This document shows positions 16,582-24,617 of a stretch of DNA of 64,000 nucleotides, one piece after another. This DNA is from an uncultured Pseudomonadota bacterium (GTDB taxonomy: Bacteria > Pseudomonadota > Gammaproteobacteria > Burkholderiales > SG8-39). The DNA is taken from assembly GCA_903834835.1 (NCBI GenBank), contig CAILKO010000044.1, positions 48,236 through 112,235 on the forward strand, given 5' to 3'. The stretch's first letter is position 1, and every line of letters begins with the position of its first letter. The position numbers and the translations under genes are program-made. Under the pieces are notes generated by a model. It ran no database searches, had not been told where the DNA came from, and was given only the letters and a program-made list of their open reading frames with translations.

Positions 16582-17784
16582 TCAGTCACCGCGGGCGTCG
16601 ATCACCCGGACTTCGGGCAGCGGAAAGCCGTTGAACTGGCTCGCATAGGCCGTCGTGTAAGCGCCCGCATTCTTGATATAGATGAAGTCACCCTCCTGCA
16701 GATCGGAGGGCAAGAGTTCGTCCCGCATCACGATGTCGACCGAATCACAGGTGGGGCCCGCAACAGTCCACGGCACATCCGGACCGGAGCGATCACACCG
16801 TATCCTGTACTTGAGACCCTCGGTCGTCTCGATCACGCCGCCGAACATGCCGGCATCCCAGTGCATCCAGCGCTTGCCGCCGCGCGTGGCGGTGCCCAGC
16901 ACGCGGCACACGAAATAACCCGCGTCAGACACGAGAAACCGTCCCGGTTCGGCGATGACCCGCACATCATCCGGAAAGGCCTCAAGTGCGCGGTTCACCA
17001 CCTCACCGATCACCTCGATCGAGGGAATCGGTTTCACGTGCCGGACCGGATACCCGCCGCCGATATCCAGCATGCGCGGTTTGAGCCCGGCCTTGACCAT
17101 CGCATCGAACAAGGCGCGAGCCTTCTCGATGCCGACACGCCAGTTCTCGGGATTGCGGCACTGCGACCCCACATGGAAGGTAATCCCTGCCAGGTCGATC
17201 CTGTGCCTCGAGGCGTAGGCGATGCACTCGCGTATCTCCGCGGTGCCCGCACCGAACTTCCCCGCCAGCGGCCAGTCGCTGCCGATGTTCGGCGTCGCGA
17301 TACGCAGGTACTGCTTCGCATCCGGCATCACCTCGTGGACGCGACGCATCTCGTCCACGCTGTCCACCACGTACCATTCGACCCCCTTTTGCGCGGCATA
17401 GGCGATCGAATCCCGCGCCTTGACCGGATTCGAATAGAAGATCTCTGCTGCGGGGACGCCCAGCGCAAGCAGGAGATCGAGTTCGGCGACGGACGCAATT
17501 TCGAATCCTGAGCCGTTCTGCGCGAGCGTGCGCAGGACGCGATGATCGGGATTCGCCTTGACCGCGTAGTGCGGGCGGATGCGCGGCATTGCCGCACGGA
17601 AGCGCTCCAGCTTCGCGCGGACGATCGCGTTATCGATGATGAGGAATGGCCGGGTGTAGCGCTGCTGTGCGGCCTGGCGCACGCACTCGAAGTCGAGACT
17701 GACTTCCGGGTGCGAGTCGAAGATCTGGTCCTGCTGGGGTGCTGACTGCTTGCTGCGAACGGTGCTTGCGGGGCGGGCGCCCAT
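16582..17784 (-). CDS. speC: Ornithine decarboxylase, PLP fold type III
   Basis: 400 residues. The PLP lysine is K76 in HYAVKANPD; other family motifs are FHVGSQ, DIGGGYP, AEPGRFLV and the catalytic-cysteine segment GPTCDSVD. This eukaryotic-like ODC family makes putrescine from ornithine (some members also use lysine or diaminopimelate-type substrates). The start chosen is the ATG 6 nt after AGGAG at 17791-17795; a GTG at 17805 has no ribosome binding site. It ends at a strong terminator and is preceded by its own promoter and a leader ORF, so it is monocistronic apart from that leader. Confidence 0.9.
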   Translation of the reverse strand: MGARPASTVRSKQSAPQQDQIFDSHPEVSLDFECVRQAAQQRYTRPFLIIDNAIVRAKLERFRAAMPRIRPHYAVKANPDHRVLRTLAQNGSGFEIASVAELDLLLALGVPAAEIFYSNPVKARDSIAYAAQKGVEWYVVDSVDEMRRVHEVMPDAKQYLRIATPNIGSDWPLAGKFGAGTAEIRECIAYASRHRIDLAGITFHVGSQCRNPENWRVGIEKARALFDAMVKAGLKPRMLDIGGGYPVRHVKPIPSIEVIGEVVNRALEAFPDDVRVIAEPGRFLVSDAGYFVCRVLGTATRGGKRWMHWDAGMFGGVIETTEGLKYRIRCDRSGPDVPWTVAGPTCDSVDIVMRDELLPSDLQEGDFIYIKNAGAYTTAYASQFNGFPLPEVRVIDARGD

Positions 17785-17804
17785 CAACGTCTCCTGAAAG
17801 GTCA

Positions 17805-17870
17805 CTAAGTTTCGGGTATGTCGAGTACCTGCATTTCGCCGTGCACCAAAGAGTTCCTCTTGCCTGTCAT
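17805..17870 (-). CDS. Candidate 21-residue leader peptide upstream of ornithine decarboxylase
   Basis: A short ORF beginning MTGKRNSLVH and ending VLDIPET. It has the best Shine-Dalgarno in the region: GGGAAGGAGGTC at 17874-17885, with AAGGAGGT four bases before the ATG. The TAG stop is only 9 nt before the decarboxylase ribosome binding site, so a ribosome stalled or terminating there would cover it. The arrangement resembles regulatory leader ORFs such as speFL upstream of enterobacterial ornithine decarboxylase, but the peptide sequence is not one I recognise. Expression and function are inference. Confidence 0.55.
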   Translation of the reverse strand: MTGKRNSLVHGEMQVLDIPET

Positions 17871-17933
17871 GATGACCTCCTTCCCATTCTCGATATCAAG
17901 CAACATTGAATTATTCCGACTTCCCGTCACCCG

Positions 17934-17962
17934 CGGAGCCACCATCCTTTGCGGCAGCTCCG
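17934..17962 (-). other. Possible hairpin in the ornithine decarboxylase 5' leader
   Basis: CGGAGC and GCTCCG can pair over a 17-nt interval, within the predicted transcript between the promoter and the leader ORF. It is weak alone and not folded computationally. It is listed because the roughly 110 nt before the leader ORF are otherwise unassigned. Confidence 0.25.
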
Positions 17963-17988
17963 TGTTTCCGTACCAGCGATTGCGCGGG

Positions 17989-18016
17989 ATTATAGGGTTG
18001 ACCCCCCCGGAGTCAA
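17989..18016 (-). promoter_or_regulatory. Sigma70 promoter for the ornithine decarboxylase leader
   Basis: Reading the minus strand: TTGACT (18016-18011), a 16-bp spacer, TATAAT (17994-17989). This is the best promoter match I found in the window. A start near 17982 would give a 5' UTR of about 200 nt to the decarboxylase ATG, containing the leader ORF. It lies in the gap after dcd, so the decarboxylase need not depend on the apbC-dcd transcript. Confidence 0.7.
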
Positions 18017-18059
18017 GCGCGTCCGTGGCACGCGCGCCACGGGGTGTCCGGGACTGCGA

Positions 18060-18623
18060 TCAGATCTTCGGCAACGTGACGCCGAGTTGCCCCTGGTACT
18101 TGCCACCGCGGTCGCGATAGGAGGTCTCGCACACTTCGTCAGCGCCGATGAATATGACCTGGGCGACGCCCTCGTTCGCATAGACCTTGGCCGGCAATGG
18201 CGTCGTATTCGAGAACTCGAGCGTCACATGCCCCTCCCACTCGGGCTCGAGCGGCGTCACGTTGACGATGATTCCGCAACGCGCATAGGTGGACTTGCCG
18301 AGGCAGATCGTAAGCACATCACGCGGAATGCGGAAATACTCCACGGTCCGTGCGAGCGCAAAGGAGTTGGGCGGGATGATGCAGACCGGCCCGCGAAAAT
18401 CGACGAAGGATTTCGCATCGAAAGCTTTGGGATCGACGATCGTCGAATTGATGTTGGTGAACACCTTGAAATCTTCGGAACAGCGAATGTCGTAGCCGTA
18501 GCTGGAAGTTCCGTAGGACACCACCCGATGGCCTGCTGATTCGCGCACGAGCGAGGGTTCGAAGGGCTCGATCATCCCCTGCGCGGCCATGCGCCGGATC
18601 CAGTTGTCGGATTTGATGCTCAT
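18060..18623 (-). CDS. dcd: dCTP deaminase
   Basis: 187 residues, normal for the trimeric proteobacterial enzyme that converts dCTP to dUTP for thymidylate synthesis. It has the dUTPase-like fold motifs [26 protein letters not shown] (with the catalytic Arg region), [16 protein letters not shown] and the C-terminal [12 protein letters not shown]. It follows apbC by 32 bp on the same strand, a common order in beta- and gammaproteobacteria. The start MSIKSDNWI matches the family N-terminus. Confidence 0.97.
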   Translation of the reverse strand: MSIKSDNWIRRMAAQGMIEPFEPSLVRESAGHRVVSYGTSSYGYDIRCSEDFKVFTNINSTIVDPKAFDAKSFVDFRGPVCIIPPNSFALARTVEYFRIPRDVLTICLGKSTYARCGIIVNVTPLEPEWEGHVTLEFSNTTPLPAKVYANEGVAQVIFIGADEVCETSYRDRGGKYQGQLGVTLPKI

Positions 18624-18655
18624 GCGGTGAACCTTTCTTCTCTGGACTGCAGTGC

Positions 18656-19735
18656 TCAGGTGTTCTGCACCACGATAGACGGAATCTTCCCGCTCATGTC
18701 TTTCTGCAGATCGGCGATGCGGACCGCGCAACGGCGCGCGATCCGGCGGTAGGTGTCCGCAGCGCGGCTCTCCGGATCCGATACCACGGTCGGCCGGCCC
18801 GCATCAGCGCGCTCGCGAATGCGGATATCCAGCGGCAGCTGGCCGAGCAGTTCGGTGCCATAGTCCCTGCAAAGCGCTTCCGCACCGCCAGCACCGAAGA
18901 TGTGGCTTTCATGGCCGCATTTCTCGCAGACGTGCACCGACATGTTCTCGACAACACCGAGAATTGGAACGCCGACCTTTTCGAACATCTTCATTCCGCG
19001 GCGGGCGTCGATAAGCGCGATGTCCTGAGGCGTGGTGACGATCACCGCGCCGGTTACCGGAACGCGCTGCGCGAGCGTGAGCTGTATGTCGCCCGTGCCG
19101 GGCGGCAGATCGATCACCAGATAGTCCAGATCGCGCCAGCGCGTATCACGCAGCAGCTGTTCGAGCGCCTGGGTAACCATCGGCCCACGCCAGACCATCG
19201 GCGTATCGTCATCGATCAGGAACCCGATCGAGATTGCCTGTATGCCGTGCCCCATCATGGGCTCGAGGCTCTTGCCATCGGTGGTTTCGGGCTTGCCCGA
19301 GATGCCGAGCATCATCGGCTGCGAGGGACCGTAGATATCGGCATCGAGAAGGCCGACCGTGCAGCCCTCGGCCGCCAACGCCAACGCGAGGTTTACCGCT
19401 GTCGTGGACTTGCCGACCCCGCCCTTGGCCGAGGCGACCGCGATGATGTTCTTGACGCCCGGGACCAGCTTCAGGCCGCGCTGAACAGCATGCGGCACCA
19501 CGCGGGACGACACCGTCAGCCCCACCTTTGCGGCGCCGGCGAGACGCAAGGCCTCGCCCAGCTCGGCGGAAATCGCTGCCTGCTGGGTCTTCGCCGGATA
19601 ACCGAGCTCTATTTCGAGGGCGACCACGTCGCCTGCGACCTTCAGGTTCCGCACCGACCTGGACGCGACATAGTCACGGCCGGTGTTCGGATCAGTCAGT
19701 CCGCGCAGGACATTGAGGACATCAGCTTCGGTCAA
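18656..19735 (-). CDS. apbC: Iron-sulfur cluster carrier ATPase, Mrp/ApbC
   Basis: 359 residues: an N-terminal MIP18/DUF59 domain (about 1-85), then the ParA-like ATPase with deviant Walker [17 protein letters not shown] near residue 105, [12 protein letters not shown] and [12 protein letters not shown]. The CEKCG cysteine pair near residue 245 is the cluster-binding CxxC. It loads Fe-S clusters onto apoproteins in the cytoplasm. It is divergent from metG across a 95-bp gap. Confidence 0.95.
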   Translation of the reverse strand: MTEADVLNVLRGLTDPNTGRDYVASRSVRNLKVAGDVVALEIELGYPAKTQQAAISAELGEALRLAGAAKVGLTVSSRVVPHAVQRGLKLVPGVKNIIAVASAKGGVGKSTTAVNLALALAAEGCTVGLLDADIYGPSQPMMLGISGKPETTDGKSLEPMMGHGIQAISIGFLIDDDTPMVWRGPMVTQALEQLLRDTRWRDLDYLVIDLPPGTGDIQLTLAQRVPVTGAVIVTTPQDIALIDARRGMKMFEKVGVPILGVVENMSVHVCEKCGHESHIFGAGGAEALCRDYGTELLGQLPLDIRIRERADAGRPTVVSDPESRAADTYRRIARRCAVRIADLQKDMSGKIPSIVVQNT

Positions 19736-19806
19736 GCGTATTTCTCCGCAAACGGTCAGTGTAGCGAAAAGCGCCCCACCGCAGGGTAAGGCCGGTGTCG
19801 CTTTGC

Positions 19807-19812
19807 TAGAAT
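19807..19812 (+). promoter_or_regulatory. Candidate -10 element for metG
   Basis: TAGAAT with TGC just upstream (extended -10-like), 18 bp before the metG ATG. No clear -35 is visible. The same TAGAAT hexamer recurs upstream of several other genes in the window. Confidence 0.4.
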
Positions 19813-19830
19813 GAGGCCTTTAGCCAGCCG

Positions 19831-21918
19831 ATGACGCGCCACCTTTTCGTCACCACCGCGCTCCCGTACGCAAACGGCGCGTTCCATGTCGGCCACATCA
19901 TGGAATACATCCAGGCAGACATCTGGGTGCGATTCCAGCGCATGCGTGGCAACCGCGTCCATTTTGTCTGCGCGGATGATGCCCACGGCGCGCCGATCAT
20001 GCTCAAAGCCGAATCCGAGGGCATTTCGCCCGAGATGCTCGTCGCGCGGATTGCAGCCGAACGGCCGCAGTACCTGAACGGCTTCCATATCTCCTTCGAC
20101 AACTGGTATTCGACGCATTCGCCCGAGAACGAGTTGCTGTCGCAGGACATCTATCGTCGCCTGGAGCGCGAGGGCCTCATCTACAGGAAGCCCGTCGAGC
20201 AGTTCTACGACAGCGTGAAGGGCATGTTTCTCCCCGACCGATATATCAAGGGCGAGTGCCCGAACTGCGGCGCAAAGGACCAGTACGGGGATGCCTGCGA
20301 GGTCTGCAGCTCGGTCTACGCGCCCACCGACCTGAAGAATCCCTACTCGACGATCTCAGGCAGCGCGCCGGTACTGCGGACCTCGGACCACTATTTCTTC
20401 AAGCTCTCCGATCCGCGCTGCACGGCTTTTCTGCAGGACTGGATCAGCCGGGACCGGTTGCAGTCGCAGGTCGCCAACAAAGCGCGCGAGTGGCTGGACG
20501 GCGAAGGCGACAGGGCACTCGGCGACTGGGACATCTCTCGCGATGCGCCCTACTTCGGCATACCCATTCCGGATGCGCCGGGCAAGTACTTCTACGTCTG
20601 GCTCGACGCGCCTGTGGGCTACCTCGCGTCGCTGAAAAACTACTTCGAGAGCGGACGCGCGGCGGCCGCAGGCGAAGCGCGCGGCTTCGAGGATTTCCTG
20701 AGCGCGCCGGATACCGAGCAGATTCATTTCATCGGCAAGGACATCATCTACTTCCACACCCTGTTCTGGCCGGCGATGATGAAATTCGCCGGCGCCCCCT
20801 ATCGCATCCCGGATTCCGTGCACGTTCACGGTTTCATTACTGTCTCCGGCGAAAAGATGTCGAAATCCCGCGGAACCGGGCTCAGTCCGCTACGCTATCT
20901 GGAACTCAGCATGAATGCGGAGTGGCTGCGCTACTACATCGCCGCCAAGCTGAACGCGAACGTCGAGGACGTGGACTTCAATCCCGATGACTTCGTCGCG
21001 CGAGTGAACAGCGACCTGGTCGGAAAGTACGTGAACATTGCCAGCCGGGCGGCGAACTTCATCACCCGGCATTTCGAGGGCCGCCTCGCGTATGCAGGCG
21101 GCACGGCGGCCATGCTGGCCGAAAGCGCACAGGCGGCCGAAGCGGCCGCGGCGTCCTATGAAGCGCGCGAATTCGGCAAGGCGATCCGCGACGTCATGGC
21201 GATCGCCGACAGCATCAACCACGCCTTCGACGCGAACCAGCCCTGGCTGCTTGCGAAGGACCCCGGGCGCCGCGCGGAGCTGCAGGATGTCTGCTCGCGG
21301 GCACTGTACGGATTCAAGCTTCTCACTGTGCTGCTCGCCCCGGTGTTGCCCGATGTCGCCCGGCGCGTGGCGCGCGAATTCTTCGGTCTCGATCGGGACT
21401 TCGCGTGGCAGGATGCTGCGGTACTGCCGGAATCCGTCGCACCCTACGCGCACCTCCTCACCCGTGTCGATCCGAAGCAGCTCGACGCACTGTTCGAGCC
21501 GGCCACCGCATCGACCTCTGAGCCGACGCCGGCCGCGCCTGCCGCCAAGGCGTCCAGGGCCGCAGCCAAGTCCGAAGCTCCTGCTCAAGCTGCGCTCATT
21601 TCGATAGACGATTTCTCCAAGGTCGATCTGCGGGTGGCACGGATTGTCCAGGCCGAAGCGGTGGATGGCGCAGAGAAGCTGATCCGGCTCACGCTGGACC
21701 TGGGCGGTGAGCGACGTACTGTGTTCGCCGGCATCAAATCGGCCTACGCGCCGGAGAGCCTCGTGAACCGGCTGACCGTCATGGTCGCCAACCTCGCACC
21801 GCGCAAGATGAAGTTCGGTATCTCGGAGGGGATGGTGCTGGCCGCCTCGGGAGATGGCAGCGGACTCTACCTGCTGGCTCCGGATTCCGGGGCTGAACCC
21901 GGGATGAAAATCAGGTAA
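19831..21918 (+). CDS. metG: Methionine-tRNA ligase
   Basis: 695 residues. Class I motifs: HVGH (HIGH box) at residues 19-22 and KMSKSRG near 342. The zinc knuckle CPNC ... CEVC is at about 143-161, as in the MetRS1 group. The C-terminal 100 residues form an EMAP/Arc1-type tRNA-binding domain ([18 protein letters not shown]), joined by an Ala/Pro/Lys-rich linker. It charges tRNA-Met in the cytoplasm. Length and domain order are normal. Confidence 0.98.
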   Translation: MTRHLFVTTALPYANGAFHVGHIMEYIQADIWVRFQRMRGNRVHFVCADDAHGAPIMLKAESEGISPEMLVARIAAERPQYLNGFHISFDNWYSTHSPENELLSQDIYRRLEREGLIYRKPVEQFYDSVKGMFLPDRYIKGECPNCGAKDQYGDACEVCSSVYAPTDLKNPYSTISGSAPVLRTSDHYFFKLSDPRCTAFLQDWISRDRLQSQVANKAREWLDGEGDRALGDWDISRDAPYFGIPIPDAPGKYFYVWLDAPVGYLASLKNYFESGRAAAAGEARGFEDFLSAPDTEQIHFIGKDIIYFHTLFWPAMMKFAGAPYRIPDSVHVHGFITVSGEKMSKSRGTGLSPLRYLELSMNAEWLRYYIAAKLNANVEDVDFNPDDFVARVNSDLVGKYVNIASRAANFITRHFEGRLAYAGGTAAMLAESAQAAEAAAASYEAREFGKAIRDVMAIADSINHAFDANQPWLLAKDPGRRAELQDVCSRALYGFKLLTVLLAPVLPDVARRVAREFFGLDRDFAWQDAAVLPESVAPYAHLLTRVDPKQLDALFEPATASTSEPTPAAPAAKASRAAAKSEAPAQAALISIDDFSKVDLRVARIVQAEAVDGAEKLIRLTLDLGGERRTVFAGIKSAYAPESLVNRLTVMVANLAPRKMKFGISEGMVLAASGDGSGLYLLAPDSGAEPGMKIR

Positions 21919-21978
21919 TCCCGGGCCAGCCGCAACAGACCGCAGCCTGCGATCCGCCCGGGCACAGCAGCGGACAGG

Positions 21979-22374
21979 TCAGGAAGCGCCGCCGCAGGAT
22001 GCAGGCATCGCGGAGGTCGGGAAACCGCGGCATTTCCAGGAAACTTTGCCGGCCTGGAGCGTCGGTGCCATCGAGGCCTCGATGCCGTTCTTCTCGTTCC
22101 AGCCTCGGATGACGCCGTCGCCCTCGACCAGCCACTTGAACTCGCCGTGCTTGGCGTCGGCCTTGTTGGAGGCCTTGACACCCGCACCGGCGCCAGCGAG
22201 CTTGCCCTCTTTCTCGGCGACTGCGGCAACCTGTTGCTTCGCAGCATCCGCGCCCGCAACAAGGCTCCGTGCGGCTTCCTTGACCTCGGACTGCGCACGC
22301 TGAGGAATCACGTAGGCAACGAACACGAAACCGACAAGCGCCAGGACCGCTACAACGAGCAGGACGACACGCAT
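21979..22374 (-). CDS. Membrane-anchored protein with a type IV pilin-like C-terminus
   Basis: 131 residues. An N-terminal membrane segment (3-24) is followed by an Ala/Lys-rich helical region, then a tail reading LVEGDGVIRGWNEKNG ... KVSWKCRGFPTSAMPASC. That tail has the shape of the disulfide-bounded D-region of type IVa pilins (W-x-C then a late LPxxC). There is no GFTLIE prepilin cleavage site and no other pilus gene nearby, so it is not a normal pilin subunit. It is convergent with metG and nearly abuts acyP. Confidence 0.55.
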   Translation of the reverse strand: MRVVLLVVAVLALVGFVFVAYVIPQRAQSEVKEAARSLVAGADAAKQQVAAVAEKEGKLAGAGAGVKASNKADAKHGEFKWLVEGDGVIRGWNEKNGIEASMAPTLQAGKVSWKCRGFPTSAMPASCGGAS

Positions 22375-22468
22375 GGACTTACCCCCGAGCTATTATTGGT
22401 TGGTCGAAACAGTGGGTCCGGCAGCTTACCATGAGCGTCCCGCGGATTATCCATTTGCCTCCCTGCGC

Positions 22469-22768
22469 ATGCCCTTGAGCGCGCCTAAATCCCTGCATGT
22501 TCTGATCGAAGGCCGCGTTCAGGGCGTCGGATACCGGGCCGCCATGTGCCGCGTGGCGCGGGACCTGTCCGTCACCGGCTGGGTGCGTAATCTTGCGGAT
22601 GGGCGGGTTGAGGCGCTGGTCCAGGGAAGCCGAGACAGCGTGGAAGCCATCATTCTCTGGGCGCGCCGCGGGCCGCCCTCAGGCCGTGTGGACGCAGTGC
22701 AAACGCACGATATTGATCCCGCCCAGTGCGGCACGCTTCAGGGCTTCGAGGCGCGGCGCGACGGCTGA
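22469..22768 (+). CDS. acyP: Acylphosphatase
   Basis: 99 residues from the internal ATG; an upstream ATG at 22373 would add unlike sequence. The signature RVQGVGYRAAMCRVARDL holds the catalytic Arg, and GWVRNLADGRVEAL the catalytic Asn. It hydrolyses acyl phosphates. Its last 31 bp overlap the 3' end of the convergent HTH gene. Confidence 0.92.
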   Translation: MPLSAPKSLHVLIEGRVQGVGYRAAMCRVARDLSVTGWVRNLADGRVEALVQGSRDSVEAIILWARRGPPSGRVDAVQTHDIDPAQCGTLQGFEARRDG

Positions 22769-23520
22769 GTCCGTGCCCTGCCGGGTTCCTGCCGGCGCTT
22801 CAGCGCATTCACCACCGAGAAACGCCAGGGCCGCGTGGCGACGAGCATTGCGACACCGGTCCGCCTGTCTCCGAGCGCCGTGTCGAGTTCCGCCAGCTCA
22901 TTGAATTCACTCACCAGGCGCTCTGCCCGTCGTCGAAGCAGCGCCGCCGATTCGAGTGACATTTCCCGGGTTTCGAAACGCAGCGTCTCGGCAGTACCAT
23001 CGAAGCGCGAGTGCAGAAACTCGTGCATCACCCGGTTGCCGTAGGCGCGTTTTACCGGACCCGCAGGGCGCCACTCGAAATCGCGCGCCACACGAACCGT
23101 AACCCGATTTCGCAATCCGTAATCGACCAGTTTCAGCCGATCGAGCCGGGCACACGCAGCCGTAAGCTCGGCACGCGAAATCGCATACCCGGCGAGGATC
23201 GCCTCGAACGTCCAATCGTTCAGCAGCAGCCAGAAGACCGAGAGCAGACGCTCATCCTCGGCCAGCGCCGATTCCTGGTCGAGGGAAAGTCGAGTCGGTC
23301 CGGGCGCAGGCCCGCGACTGATGCGCGCGAGCTCATAAAGATCCATTTCCGCGACCGCAAGCACCTCGACTAGCCGCTCGAGCGTGAAACTGCCGCGCGA
23401 GAAGCTGCGCTTCACGCTCGCCTCCGAGATACCCAGTGCCGTCGCGACGCGCGCGTAGGTAATGCCTTTCGCCTTCAGGCACTGCTTCAGCGACCCGACA
23501 AGACGGCCTGTCTCGATCAT
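22738..23520 (-). CDS. XRE-type HTH transcriptional regulator with unknown C-terminal domain
   Basis: 260 residues starting MIETGRLVGSLKQCLKAKGITYARVATALGISEASVKRSFSRGSFTLERLVEVL (a helix-turn-helix of the XRE/Cro kind). The remainder, with LLNDWTFEAILAGYAISRAEL and a winged-helix-like LDRLKLVDYG, is not a domain I recognise. An alternative start at 23574 has no better ribosome binding site. It is divergent from an FAD-oxidase-like gene across a region with an imperfect dyad, which suggests local regulation. Confidence 0.7.
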   Translation of the reverse strand: MIETGRLVGSLKQCLKAKGITYARVATALGISEASVKRSFSRGSFTLERLVEVLAVAEMDLYELARISRGPAPGPTRLSLDQESALAEDERLLSVFWLLLNDWTFEAILAGYAISRAELTAACARLDRLKLVDYGLRNRVTVRVARDFEWRPAGPVKRAYGNRVMHEFLHSRFDGTAETLRFETREMSLESAALLRRRAERLVSEFNELAELDTALGDRRTGVAMLVATRPWRFSVVNALKRRQEPGRARTQPSRRASKP

Positions 23521-23529
23521 GAACTGGAG

Positions 23530-23548
23530 GGTATCATTTATTAATACC
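23530..23548. promoter_or_regulatory. Imperfect dyad between the HTH gene and the FAD-oxidase-like gene
   Basis: GGTAT and ATACC arms bracket a 9-bp AT-rich interval (19 bp in all). It begins 10 bp upstream of the HTH start. It is a plausible autoregulatory operator; binding is inference. Confidence 0.3.
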
Positions 23549-23631
23549 TTGTGAAATGAGGTTGATTTATGCACCTGTGCGTGAAGAATCCGGTCCGCGC
23601 CCCGCCAAAGCGAAACCGAAGGGAGACACGC

Positions 23632-24606
23632 ATGACCGCCCCGCGCTTCCAGGATTTCTCAAGACAGCCAACGTCGTCGATCCATTCCGTCGCCACGCTG
23701 CGCCAGACCCTGCTCGCGAGCGCCAGTGTCGACCCCGGCGGCCTGCGCGGACTCGACCGGGTGCTCGGGCACGACCGCGGGCAGGCGCTGCTCGAAGTCC
23801 AGGCCCGCACCACCTGGGATGCGCTTGCAGCGTTCGCGGCCGCAGATTCCGGTGCGCTCGCCGCCTGGATCCCCAACGCGATTCTTCCATCGACGGTCGG
23901 GGACTGGGTCGCGTGCAACGCGCCCGCACCCGATGGTCGTCCTGCAGTGCACTTTGTAGAGGCGCTTACGCTGTTTACGCCAGAAGGCGACCTGCGCCGC
24001 GCGAGCCGCGATCTGAACGCCGATCTGTTCGCATGCGCCATAGGAGGGCAGCATATTTTCGGGCTGACCTACAGCATCACGCTCCGCCTCGACGAACTCC
24101 TTTGTGCCGCGAGATCCTTCGGCCGCGAAAACTCTCCATCGACAGGTACGGCGGTCGCGAGCATGTCTCCCGTGGACCTGCTCGTTCCGCCAGGGAAGGG
24201 CGCGCGCCTCCTCGACACCGCCCGTGCGATCTGCGAGGAGTGGCGCATCCCGCTCGGTCAGTCGGAAGTCCTACGCACCGGAACCGAAAATGAAACCCGG
24301 TTGAACTGGGCGCGTGAAAAACAGGATTGGGTGCGTCTCACGCTCAGGGGCGAACAGCACCTCGGATTTCTGGTTCGCCTGCGGCAGGCCCAGAGCGCAC
24401 TGATCGATGCAGCGATCGCGCTCGGCGGCAGCTATTTCCCGGGCACAACCTGCGCGCTGCGCGCCGACCAGCTCATTACCTGCCATCCGGGCGTCCGCGC
24501 GCTGCTCGCCGAGAAGCGCCGTTACGACCCCGCAGGCCGGATTTCGAATGCCTGGTACCGCCACCAGCTTGGCCTGCTTTCAGCCACGAGCGGCACCGAT
24601 GCCTGA
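23632..24606 (+). CDS. Truncated or degenerate FAD-linked oxidase-like protein
   Basis: 324 residues from an ATG with GGGAGA upstream. The central part follows the PCMH-type FAD-binding pattern of aldonolactone/DprE1-type oxidases: TVGDWVACNAPAPDG, VEALTLFTPEGDLRRASRDLNADLF, IGGQHIFGLTYSITLRL. The N-terminal P-P loop (GxGRSYGD-like) that binds the FAD pyrophosphate is missing, and the histidine/asparagine-rich VHGKNH segment is replaced. The C-terminus keeps RRYDPAGRISNAWYRHQLG, as in full oxidases. It may be non-catalytic. It ends 11 bp from the convergent dnaE gene. Confidence 0.6.
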   Translation: MTAPRFQDFSRQPTSSIHSVATLRQTLLASASVDPGGLRGLDRVLGHDRGQALLEVQARTTWDALAAFAAADSGALAAWIPNAILPSTVGDWVACNAPAPDGRPAVHFVEALTLFTPEGDLRRASRDLNADLFACAIGGQHIFGLTYSITLRLDELLCAARSFGRENSPSTGTAVASMSPVDLLVPPGKGARLLDTARAICEEWRIPLGQSEVLRTGTENETRLNWAREKQDWVRLTLRGEQHLGFLVRLRQAQSALIDAAIALGGSYFPGTTCALRADQLITCHPGVRALLAEKRRYDPAGRISNAWYRHQLGLLSATSGTDA

Positions 24607-24617
24607 AAGCCCGCGAC

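Noticed and set aside
17871..17982. Known riboswitch in the ornithine decarboxylase leader
   Set aside because: I could not match any riboswitch consensus by eye; only a weak hairpin is visible.
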